Of a stretch of DNA of 64,000 nucleotides, positions 18,214 to 27,300 are shown one piece after another. This stretch comes from Alloalcanivorax marinus (GTDB lineage Bacteria > Pseudomonadota > Gammaproteobacteria > Pseudomonadales > Alcanivoracaceae), in assembly GCF_016906305.1 (NCBI RefSeq), contig NZ_JADDOL010000005.1, positions 186,001 to 250,000 of the forward strand. Reading direction: 5' to 3'. The notes under the pieces were generated by a model that made no database searches, was not told where the DNA came from, and was given only the letters and a program-made list of their open reading frames with translations. Position numbers and translations under genes: made by a program. Position 1 is the stretch's first letter. The number at the start of each line of letters is the position of its first letter.

Positions 18214-18498
18214 ATGACCCGCACCGTGTTCTGCCGCAAGCACCAGCAGGAACTGGAAGGCCTGGACAAACCGCCCTTCCCCGGCCCCAAGGGCCAGGAC
18301 ATCTACGACAACGTGTCCCGCCAGGCCTGGCAGGAATGGCTGCACCACCAGACCCTGCTGATCAACGAGAAGCACCTGAACGTCATGGACCCCAAGGCCA
18401 AGGCCTTCCTGGACGAACAACGCGAGCGTTTTTTGAACAACGAAAGCGTAGAAAAAGCAGAGGGTTACGTTCCCCCCACCAAAGACGCCAATCAATAG
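18214..18498 (+). CDS. yggX: Probable Fe(2+)-trafficking protein YggX
   Basis: A 94-residue cytoplasmic protein, typical YggX size. It starts [21 protein letters not shown] with the single conserved cysteine at position 7, and shows the family motifs [14 protein letters not shown] and [19 protein letters not shown]. YggX protects iron-sulfur clusters from oxidative damage. Its place directly downstream of mutY, which carries a [4Fe-4S] cluster, is the ancestral arrangement. The start is 20 bp after the mutY stop. Confidence 0.96.
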   Translation: MTRTVFCRKHQQELEGLDKPPFPGPKGQDIYDNVSRQAWQEWLHHQTLLINEKHLNVMDPKAKAFLDEQRERFLNNESVEKAEGYVPPTKDANQ

Positions 18499-18508
18499 CC
18501 CCGCACCC

Positions 18509-18537
18509 TTGACGGGGCCAGGGCCAGCCGCTTTAAT
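18509..18537 (+). promoter_or_regulatory. Sigma-70 promoter of tRNA-Phe
   Basis: TTGACG at 18509-18514 and TTTAAT at 18532-18537 are separated by 17 bp, close to the consensus, and lie ten bases upstream of the tRNA 5' end. The intervening discriminator (ACGCCCCCAC) is GC-rich, as at stringently controlled stable-RNA promoters. Confidence 0.7.
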
Positions 18538-18547
18538 ACGCCCCCAC

Positions 18548-18623
18548 GCCCGGATAGCTCAGTCGGTAGAGCAGGGGATTGAAAATCCCCGTGTCGGTGG
18601 TTCGATTCCGCCTCCGGGCACCA
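18548..18623 (+). tRNA. tRNA-Phe (anticodon GAA)
   Basis: A 76-nt tRNA. The acceptor stem GCCCGGA pairs with TCCGGGC, the D arm contains GCTCAGTCGGTAGAGC, and the anticodon stem-loop is GGGGATTGAAAATCCCC with anticodon GAA (Phe). The T arm contains GGTTCGATTCC. The CCA end is encoded. It has its own promoter upstream and a strong terminator hairpin immediately downstream. Confidence 0.97.
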
Positions 18624-18678
18624 GATACAAAAAAGCCCCGCTCGCAAGAGTGGGGCTTTTTTGTATCTGGTGCCCGGA
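18613..18678 (+). terminator. 27-bp perfect inverted repeat: terminator plus inverted tRNA 3' end
   Basis: The arms 18613-18639 and 18652-18678 are perfect reverse complements of 27 bp around a 12-base centre. The inner part (AAAAAAGCCCC / GGGGCTTTTTT) is a textbook intrinsic terminator for tRNA-Phe, active in both directions. The outer part duplicates, in inverted orientation, the last eleven bases of the tRNA including the encoded CCA. The inverted similarity continues imperfectly outward to about 18701 (GAACCACCG against CGGTGGTTC). Confidence 0.9.
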
Positions 18679-18979
18679 GGCTGGATGATGAACCACCGCC
18701 TGGTTCGACCAAACGCACCGCGTTTGGCGACGAGCGCGCAGCGCGAAGCCCGCAGGGTCGGAACAGCCCAAAGGCTGTTCCGATCAATCCGCCTCCGGAA
18801 TAAAAAGCCCGCTCGCCAGAGCGGCGCCTTTTTACACCCGGCCCTTTGCGGCCTCCCGCACCGTCCGGCCACCAAACCGTCATTCCCCAATACCCTCCCC
18901 GTAGTCCCGCCCACTCAACAACAACCACTTAGCGGCCCCCCTGGCCCGATCGGATTCCGGCTGCCCTTCCCCGCACCCC
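18679..18979. other. Non-coding hairpin mosaic downstream of tRNA-Phe
   Basis: No convincing gene is seen here. Visible structures are an imperfect inverted copy of the tRNA T-arm (to about 18701), a CCAAACG/CGTTTGG hairpin at 18709-18727, and a GGAACAGCC/GGCTGTTCC hairpin at 18760-18781. A second tRNA-tail-like segment (AATCCGCCTCCGGAA) then runs into a terminator-like hairpin with flanking A and T tracts at about 18802-18833. The remainder up to the Pho box is unstructured, C-rich sequence. Open frames crossing this stretch are repeats of the same hairpins and are unlikely to be translated. Confidence 0.6.
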
Positions 18980-18997
18980 CTGACAACGATCTGTCGT
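18980..18997 (+). promoter_or_regulatory. Pho box upstream of the DING/PstS-like gene
   Basis: CTGACAA-CGAT-CTGTCGT: two 7-bp direct repeats matching CTGTCAT with the exact 4-bp spacing (11-bp period) of PhoB sites. It lies about 125 bp before the start of the phosphate-binding protein gene, with an AT-rich segment (AAAATTATTC) about 13-20 bp further downstream that could be the -10 region. This supports PhoB activation under phosphate limitation. Confidence 0.72.
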
Positions 18998-19121
18998 TTC
19001 CCGGAAGCGCAAAATTATTCGTAATGGAACCAAAGCGACATTCGCTCTCGATAGCGTAATTCATGCGGCACCCGCCGCGGGGATTACTCATAAATCGCAC
19101 CCAACATCGAGGGAATGACTC

Positions 19122-20429
19122 ATGAAGACCATCATCAAGAAGGCGGCCCTGGCCGCCGCCATCATCAGCGCACCGTTGGCCGCTTCCGCCACCGATCTGG
19201 TCGGCGGCGGCGCCTCTCTGCCGGCACTCGCCTACATCGGCGACGGCTTCACCACCACCAACCCGGAATCGCGTCTGTCCACCGACGCGGGTCTGTTCGC
19301 AGGCTTCGATCCGACGTTCACTCCGTATCAGCAAGTCGGTGTGACCTCCGGCTCCATCTTCGCCGCTTTCCAGAGCGCCAATCCGTCCGATACCGCCAGC
19401 TACTGCCAGACCGGCAGCGGCACCGGCAAACGGGTTCTGGTAGGTGTCAGCGGCTTCAGCGCCGACGGCGACTGCCGTGACTACAGCGCCAGCCCGGTGG
19501 GCTTCAGCGCTCCGGCCGGCCAGAGCCGCCCGGACTTTATCGGCTCCGACGCTCCGCTGACCGCCGACAATGTGGATGACTTCGTCAACGGCCCCAACAC
19601 CACCGGCGACGGTATCTTCCAGATGCCGGCCCTGGGTGCTCTGATCGCGCTGCCCGTGAACCTGATCGGCAGCTCCCGCCCGGATCTGTCCAACCAGCAG
19701 GTGTGCGAGATCTTCTCCGGCACTTCCCAGACCTGGAACGACGTGGACAGCAGCCTGCCGACCCAGCCCATCCACGTGATCGTGCGTCAGGACACCAGCG
19801 GCACGGTGTTCGCCTTCACCCAGTACCTGGCGGCCACCTGTAACGGCAACTTCGGCCTGGCGTCCAACTTCTTCAAAACCTCCGAAAGCTTCACCGCCGC
19901 CATTTCCCCGGCCAATCCCAGCAGCCTGTACGCCAACTACAGCGAAGAGTCCGGCAACGCCGGTGTGGTTGCCGGCGTCGGCGCCAATTCCTGGTCCATC
20001 GGCTTCGCCAACCTGGCCAACGTACTGGACGCCGGCCAGGACTACGCCGACGTCAACAGCACCGACCCGGCCACCGTCACGTCCGTGAACTACGGCACCG
20101 GCGACCTGCTGGCCGACACCGTTCTGGGCGATGTGGACCCGAACACCGGTCTTCCGCAAACCCAACCCGTCTCCGACATCCCGGTCAGCAACCCCAACAC
20201 TCCTGACGGCTGCGTCAACGTCATCGACCCGGCCGCCCAGCTCAACCAGGGCTACCCGATCGCCGCGGTCACCAACCTGCTCGGCTACACCGCGAACAAC
20301 GCCGATCCGCAGGCCCTGCGTGCCCTGGCCCGTGAAGTGGTAAATGGCTCGGGCTCCCTGCCCACCGGCTATGTCCGCCTGGGCACCGCCAACGCCATGG
20401 ATCAACTGGCCGGCACCTGCATCAACTGA
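19122..20429 (+). CDS. Secreted DING/PstS-like phosphate-binding protein
   Basis: A 435-residue protein with a clear signal peptide (residues 1-23, ending ASA-TD). The mature N-terminus TDLVGGGASLPALAY matches the DING/PstS pattern (DINGGGATLP), and RQDTSGTVFAFTQYL matches the phosphate-binding S/T-G-T loop of PstS. Unlike ABC-linked PstS it has no pstCAB or phoU beside it. It is longer, with extra Asn/Thr-rich loops and two Cys pairs, which resembles extracellular DING proteins and the low-molecular-weight alkaline phosphatase LapA-like group of Pseudomonas. A Pho box precedes it. It could bind phosphate or have phosphatase activity outside the cell; which one cannot be told from sequence. 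Confidence 0.82.
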   Translation: MKTIIKKAALAAAIISAPLAASATDLVGGGASLPALAYIGDGFTTTNPESRLSTDAGLFAGFDPTFTPYQQVGVTSGSIFAAFQSANPSDTASYCQTGSGTGKRVLVGVSGFSADGDCRDYSASPVGFSAPAGQSRPDFIGSDAPLTADNVDDFVNGPNTTGDGIFQMPALGALIALPVNLIGSSRPDLSNQQVCEIFSGTSQTWNDVDSSLPTQPIHVIVRQDTSGTVFAFTQYLAATCNGNFGLASNFFKTSESFTAAISPANPSSLYANYSEESGNAGVVAGVGANSWSIGFANLANVLDAGQDYADVNSTDPATVTSVNYGTGDLLADTVLGDVDPNTGLPQTQPVSDIPVSNPNTPDGCVNVIDPAAQLNQGYPIAAVTNLLGYTANNADPQALRALAREVVNGSGSLPTGYVRLGTANAMDQLAGTCIN

Positions 20430-20458
20430 TCGACCCATCAAACGCACGCCAGTGCGGA

Positions 20459-20484
20459 GGGCGCCCACCCGGCGCCCTTTTTTT
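20459..20484 (+). terminator. Intrinsic terminator after the DING/PstS-like gene
   Basis: GGGCGCC-CACCC-GGCGCCC is followed by a run of seven T residues, a strong rho-independent terminator. It ends at the stop of the convergent LuxR-type gene, and the A tract on the opposite strand is absent, so it mainly serves the plus strand. Confidence 0.88.
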
Positions 20485-21265
20485 ATGCGGTTTGTTCGGG
20501 GACGGTCGTCGGCGTCGGCAGGAAGAAGCGGTCGTACAGCTGATAAGAAAGCAGGGCCTTGGTGATGGCATGCTGGCGATTACGGGCACGCAGCTTGTGG
20601 CAGGCCCGCTGGATATGGCTGGACACGGTGCGTTCACTGATACCAAGCGCCGCGCCGATCTCGGCGTTGCAAAGCCCCTCACTGGCACCGCGCAAACAGG
20701 CCCGTTCACGATCACTGAGCGGTTCCTCGGGGCGCTCGTCGGGCTCGGCGGCATCGGCAAGAAAACGCCCGACCCGCTCCAGCAACACCCGGCCGAGCAA
20801 GGTGGCGCAGGGCAGGTAAGTCCGGATATGCAGCCAGGCCTGGTCGTCATCACGGTCCATCGCCAGATCCAGCCAGGCCAGTTCACCGGGACCATTCAAA
20901 AGCGGCACCGTGCAGCCCGCCCGTAGCCCAAGGGCGGCACGGCGACGCATGGTGACCCGATAGGCCCGTTCCTGGAAATCCGCGCGCATCATCAACGCCC
21001 GCCAATCGATCGGCAGCGCCCCTTGGGTGGCGTACCGGGCCAGCGGGTCGTTGTCCACCGGCCAGTCCGGTGAGATCGGGTTCAGGGAGAGGTTATGCAG
21101 CGTGAACAGACCCGCGCCCCCCAGCGACTGCCCCCGCCAGGTGAACACGTAATGTCGGAAGCCGTGCGCTTCCATCAGATAGCTTAAACCGGCCCGCAAC
21201 CGGCCCGGGGTGGTGATCCGGGCCAGGGACAGTATCTGGCCGGCGGTATCCTGTTCGTAGAACAT
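20483..21265 (-). CDS. LuxR-type regulator (solo) with autoinducer-binding-like domain
   Basis: A 260-residue regulator. Residues 20-165 resemble the acyl-homoserine-lactone-binding domain of LuxR proteins: HYVFTW, the N-DPLARYA segment in the place of the conserved Asp-Pro, ALPIDW, and GLRAGCTVPL with the conserved Gly. Residues 190-250 form a LuxR helix-turn-helix (LSDRERACLRGASEGLCNAEIGAALGISERTVSSHIQRACHKL). No luxI gene is in the window, so it is a solo. It lies 66 bp downstream of the giant exoprotein gene on the same strand and may be co-transcribed with it or terminate before it. The ligand is unknown and may not be a homoserine lactone. Confidence 0.85.
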   Translation of the reverse strand: MFYEQDTAGQILSLARITTPGRLRAGLSYLMEAHGFRHYVFTWRGQSLGGAGLFTLHNLSLNPISPDWPVDNDPLARYATQGALPIDWRALMMRADFQERAYRVTMRRRAALGLRAGCTVPLLNGPGELAWLDLAMDRDDDQAWLHIRTYLPCATLLGRVLLERVGRFLADAAEPDERPEEPLSDRERACLRGASEGLCNAEIGAALGISERTVSSHIQRACHKLRARNRQHAITKALLSYQLYDRFFLPTPTTVPEQTA

Positions 21266-21331
21266 CCGTGTTCCCCCTTCCTTTCTTATCGTTAATAAAA
21301 CGCCCCCCTGCGCGGGACGGCGTATTCGCGG

Positions 21332-24300
21332 TTACAACATGCTGCGGCGCTCCGCCTCGGTGAGTTCGGCGCTTTGCCGTTCGTCCAGGGCGCCGGCGCC
21401 CAGCACCCGCACCGCGCCATCGGGCCGGTAGTCCGTGGTACCGGCGCTGCGATCCTGGTCAGGCACCAGCCGCTCCTCGCCGTAGCCGAGGATCTCCACC
21501 GTGATCACCGAGGGCCGGTCGCCGCGGTTGCCACGGCTCACCTGCTCCGCCGCCTGCACCGCGCTGTTGGCGGCGTTGGTGGCGTTGGTGAGGGCCCCCA
21601 CATTGACCCGCGCCACCGCCGGCAGGCCACTGGACTCGCCTTGCACCTGGATGTTTTCCGCATTGACCACTTGCAGGGCGGCGATGTTCACGTTGCCGGA
21701 TACCCGAATACCCGCCTCGCCGGCGTCGATCACCCCCAGCGGCGCGATCAGGTCGATATCGCCGGGCGGCACTTCCGGGATGGGGGCCAGGGTGGCGATA
21801 CCGGCCCCGGTGGTCGGCGCCACCGGCGACAGGCTCACATTGCCCAGGCCGTCATAGACCCGGCGCGGCGGCGTGTACACCAGGGTGGTTTTGGCGCCAC
21901 GGCCGGCGTTGATGTCGCCGGCGGCGGACCAGGCGAAGATGTCGCCGCCGTAGGTGGTGAAAATGCGCGACAGCCCCAGGGCGATATCGCCCTGGCTATA
22001 TAGCTGGATATCGCCCCGGCCCTGGGTAAGGATGCCGTTGTCGCCGCCCTCCGGGCGCACGCCGTCCACGCCCACGATCAGATCGCCGCCGGGCACCAGC
22101 ATTTGGATATCGCCGCCGCCCTCGGTGCGCACCAGGCCGGAATATTCACCGGTGGAGAACATGGTGTAATCACCTTGGTAGCCGGAGGTGCCCGCCTCGC
22201 TGTCCACCTTGGGCAGGAAGGTAGAGATAACACGACGGCCGCGCAGGTAGCTGCCGGTGCGGTCACCATCAGCATCGTTGTATTCCCGACCGCCGGCGCG
22301 CAGTTCCGCATAGTAGAGCTCGCGCAGGAAGATGCGTTGCTGTTCCGGCGACAGCGCCTCGAAATAGGCCAGCGCGGTGGTGCCGTCCAGGGCGGCATCG
22401 CCGTAGCGGTCTTCCAGCCAGGAGCTCAGCTCCTGATCGTAAACCTTGACCACCTTGTCCGGCTGGTCCGCCAGGGGCCGGCCCGGATCGGCCAGGTTGG
22501 CCGGGTTCAGGTAGGCGTCGATCAGCGCCTGATAATCCGGGCCGTCCGCGCCCATGCCCACGTTGATGGCAATGTCCGCGCCGCTGCCGATATCGCCGGA
22601 AAGGCCCGCCATGCTGCGCACCCAGCCCCGATCCGCCTGGTAGAAGTTACGGCCCGCGGTGACCTCCAGTGTGCCCGGCCCTACCGCGGCGGCGTCGATA
22701 TAGATCAGGTCGCGGCCCGCCTCGATCAGGGACACGTCCGTCGAGGCGTTGTGACCGAAAGCCGCCGTCCGACGCTGGAAGGTACCGTCGAGGTTCACGC
22801 CCAAGCCCACAATATCGCGACCGGCACGAATCCAAGCCGGCCGGCCCAGCAGCCCCGAGCTTCCTGTGGACGGCAAGGTTCCATAGCCCAGGCTGTAGAT
22901 ATCGCCGTCCACCGCGTAGAAGCGGGTCGGCGCCAAACCAGAAACGCCCTCGGCATCTTCATACGCCTCGCCCCCCAAACCAAAGCGGTAAATGGAATCC
23001 GCGGCGAGCACCTCCACCCCCCCATCCAATGAAGGACGCACTTGAATGCTATCCCCCGAGTTACGCGTTCCGTAAATAGAGCCTTCGGACGCCACCAGAC
23101 TGAGAGTGGAGGGGGCCTCGATACCCGTTGATAGGCTGCTCATCGTTATGTCCCCACCCGCCGCGAAAACAGAGGTTTTTGTCCCGTCGGTCCATAGCCC
23201 GGCGCCCGGCAGACCGGCGGTCGGGTTCAGGGTCCGGAATACCGCGTCCCCCACGCTCAACAGACGAGCCGAGCCATCACCCTGTGTCACTGAAAGAATG
23301 CCGTAGGCATTAACACGGGCCCGGGTGATCAGATCGTCCGGCCGAGGATCAGAGTTGCCTGGCACCTGAAACGTCTGCCAGGTCTGCCCGATGGCGCCGG
23401 CCCGCACCCGGATATCACCACGCAGATTGGCCACGTTACTTCTCGTACCGTCCCGCAAAGGATTGATCGCCCCGGCGCTGACGCGAAGCTCGCCACCCCC
23501 GGTTTGCCGGACGGTACCGTCCGCGTCACGCCAACCGCTGGCGCCCACCACCAGGTTCAGGGCCCCCACCGGTGTGGCGTCGGCACCGATAAAGGCGTAG
23601 GTGCCAAGCTGCTGGGCGGCGGACACCGACAGATTGCCGCCACCCAAGGCCCCGATGCCCTGGAACGTGGAGAATTTGGCCCTGGAGGTACTGTTTTTGC
23701 TATAGGTGCCCGGATGAATCCACCAGGCGTCCAAGGCGCCGTCGGCGGAGGCGCCCTGAGTCCAAAGCCAATCCGACGCCGGTAGATCGCCATTCAAATC
23801 GCCGCTGGTATAGCCATGGAGGTTACGGCCGGCCTGTACCAACACCTCGCCACCACCGGTCAGGAAACCGGCCTGCACATCGGTAACCGCCTCGGAATCC
23901 TGGTACTCGGCATAGCTCGCTCCCAGCTCTCCCCCGTCCGGGCGGGCCACGTCGGGCACCTCCCCGGCCGGCAGCGCATTGCCGACGGTGTAGACACCAT
24001 AGGCGGAGTCATGCCGGTAATCCCGGGCGGCAAGCAGTTCCAGGTCCCCCTGGCCGGTGCGGATCACACTGGTGACTGGCCGCTCTTCGTTGGTGATGCC
24101 CCGAAATACCAGAGGTGCGTCGGGATTATCCAATACCAGGTCTCCGGCCAGGGCGCCGGCACGCACCGCGCGCCGGCTGGCGGAGGCCAGATCGGCGCCC
24201 GCCACCATGCGGATATCCCAGGACTCCTGGCCCCGGTCCAGCACCGGTGCCAGCGGTTGCAGGGGCACATTGATCGTTTCCGATCCGTTGAGACTGGAAA

Positions 24301-27300
24301 TTCTGAACCCCTCGGGAAGAACCATGCCGGCTGTCAACTTGATCTCTCTGTTCGTCTCCGTGAGAGGCAAGCTAATACTTTGATACCTGGAAAGATCGGT
24401 TCCGGCGGGGATGGTATCCACCTGAATCTGCGGCGACAGGAAGAACACATAGCCGGCGGCGAATTCCGTCGCGGGCGGCGCGAGAAACGTAGCCGAGGTT
24501 CCTGCGGGAACGAGACCCGGACCATAAGTTACCCCCGTGCGAAGATCCCTGACCGCAACGGGTAACACTACATCCGCCGCCAAAACACCACTCACGACGG
24601 TCTGTACGGCAATGACCACGCTTTCCTCAATTGGAACCCCGGCAGGGAGGGCCACCTGAGAGGGATTGATCGCGAAGGGAAGGCTCCCGTCCACTTGAGA
24701 GATGTTCCATCCACCTGCCAGGGTCAAATCCTGCGGCAAGGTGTAGTCCGACTGGAAACGATTAGCGGTATCCAACAGACCCGGCTCCAACTCGAAGTCC
24801 ACGGAAATTTCACTGTCCGGGCTGGTCAGCGGCACGCCGAAGCCGTCGCTGATATTGCCGTTCACGGTGAGATCGCCGCCGGCCCGCAGGTTGAAGACGC
24901 CGGCGGTGCCGGAACCTCTCACCGCCGGGTCCACATCCGGACCGTAGCGGTAGTTCGCCAGGTCCAGATCCCCTTCCACGCGCAGGTTACCGTCCTCGGT
25001 GGCGGAGACGATCTCCACGCCGGGGCGCAACTGGAAGGTCTCGGTGGCGTCGCGCAGGCCGGCCAACCGTGCCATCAGGTCGGCATTGGCCAGCGCGCCG
25101 TTGACGAAGGCTTCGCTGTCCTGGTGAATGCCGTCCATATAGGCTTCGTCGACCACCTGAGTGGTGCCGTCCTCGGCGTCCACCGGGGCATCGTCGTAGG
25201 TCCAGAAACCGTTCACCGCCAGTCGCTTGGCACCGCGCACGGTGAGCGGGCCGCCGGCGTCCACCGCCACGTCGTCGCCCTGGCTGCCGCCCAGACGGGG
25301 GGCATTCAGGTTGATCAAGCCACGGGCCTCGCCGCCGGCGCTCACGTCCAGGGTGGCGCCGTCCGCCAGCACCAGGCGGCCATCCCGGGCGGTGAGATCC
25401 AGGGTGGCCCGGTTGCTGCCCTCGATGGCGCCGCCGTGGCTGTCGCGTTTGAGCGTGTCGCCACTGGCGTCGAGCACCGCGCCGCTCTCGATGGTCAGAT
25501 CGTCGCGGGCGGCCAGCCGCAGGCTGCCGGCGTGGTCGCCGCCGGCGCGAACCGTTCCGGCCACGGTGAGGCTGCCGCCATCGGCGGTCACGGACAGATG
25601 ACGCGCCCGCAGTTCATCGCCGATGACCAGGTCACCGCTGCCCAGGGTAAAGTCCCGGCCGTAATCGAAGCCGCCTTCGCCAAGCCGCTGGTTGAGGCCG
25701 ACGAAGTCGAGGATGGTCAGCCCCTCCACCTGAATCGAGCCGCCTTCGAAGCCGTTGTCCGGCTGATCCCCGGCGCGGGCGATCAGGTCACCTTCCAGCG
25801 CCACCTGCCCGTTGGCTGCGGTGGCCTTGACGGTGCCGGCGTCGCTGCCCCGGGCGGACACGTCCAGGGTCGCGCCGGCGGCCTGGCGCACATCGCCCTG
25901 GCGACTTTCCAGCACCACATCACCGCCGAAGCTGTGGCGGGTCACATCGAAGAAGGTCACTTCCCGGCCGGCCACGTCCAGGACGCTGCCCGCCGCCAGT
26001 TCCACATCTTCCTCGGCGCGGATTTCAATATGCCCGCTGGGCGCCGCCACGGTGCCGTCGATGCGCACCCGGTTGCCGTCCAGGGTGAGCCGCCCGCCCA
26101 GGTCCAGGCCGCTCCGGTCCACCGGTTCGGCGCCCTCCGGTCTGGCCACCGTCAAATCACCGCCAGCGCGGAAGGTCATGTCCGAGCGTGCCTGGCCGGT
26201 GAGCACCGGCGCGTTCAGCGTCAGGTTACCGCCCTGATAGTCACCGTCGCCGATCGCCCGCTGGTACACCGAGAGCTGGCTGGCCCGTTCACTGCTGATG
26301 CGATCCGAGGCATTGAAGGTCACGTCCGCGAAGCCCAGCATCCATCGCTCAAGGGTCAGGTTGGTCGATTCATCGGTGAGAGGCCCGTTGAATCCGAACA
26401 GCACTTCATCGGCGTCCACCTGGAAGGCCCCCGTGCCGGTGCCGGCACCGCCGTCGATTACCGGGCCCGGCTGCGCCGCCACCGGATCGGCGCCTTCCAT
26501 ATAACCCAGCCCGCTCCAGGTGAACCGTTCGGTGCGAATGGTGGCGGTGTCCCCGTCTCCACCCAGGCCGTAGATGGCCGGTGTGATAAAGCGCAGATCC
26601 GCGCTGGATTCGCCGGTGCCCGGGTCGAAGGTATCCAGACTGACCGGCCCGATGAAGTTAATGGAATTGGAGGCCTGGAAGCTCAGGCTTTCGATGCCGG
26701 GCCCGTCGGCCGGGCGCAGCAGACCGTCGAGCACACTTTGAGTCAGCCGCCAGCCGGAGGACAGCACACCGTCGGAAGCAGCCTGAGCGAGCGCCGCGTC
26801 GGTGCCCACGTTGATGTCTTCCACACCCAGCAACAGGTCCCGGGCGCCCAGGGAAATATCACCGATTTCCGCGCCGCCGGATGCCAGCAGCGCCACCGAG
26901 CCTTCCCCGAACAGCGCCGCGCCGTCCTCGACCCGCAGGCGGCCGTCGCCGCTGGCGCCGCCGAAGGTCATCAGATCATTGCCGACCACCAGCAGGGCCT
27001 GATCCTCGGCCGGGGCCAGAACAATACCGTTGGCCGCGGTCCAGCCCGCCGCCTCGAAGCCCCGGGTGTCGATGGTGGCGCCGGATTCCACCACCACGTC
27101 ATCGGCACCGTTGACCTGCCCGCCCAGCACCACGGTCCCCGCGCGCAGGGTGGCGCCGGAACGCACCACCGTGGACACCCGGTAGGAATCCAGTCTGCCG
27201 TCGAATGACGGCGCGCTCACCCCCAGACCGAGAATAGTGGCGCCCAGGGCGTTGATGTCGTCGTCCACCAGGGTGATGCGGTCCCCCGCGCCCTGCCCTT

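Noticed and set aside
18624..19121. Small open frames and a possible integrase remnant next to tRNA-Phe
   Set aside because: The frames only translate hairpins and inverted tRNA pieces; no integrase motifs (R-H-R-Y) are recognisable.
24695..27208. Long plus-strand frames (837 and 1148 codons, the latter at 30077-33523) inside the giant exoprotein gene
   Set aside because: They are complementary to a single uninterrupted 4047-codon gene with signal peptide and TPS domain; their proteins are composition-biased and show no motifs.
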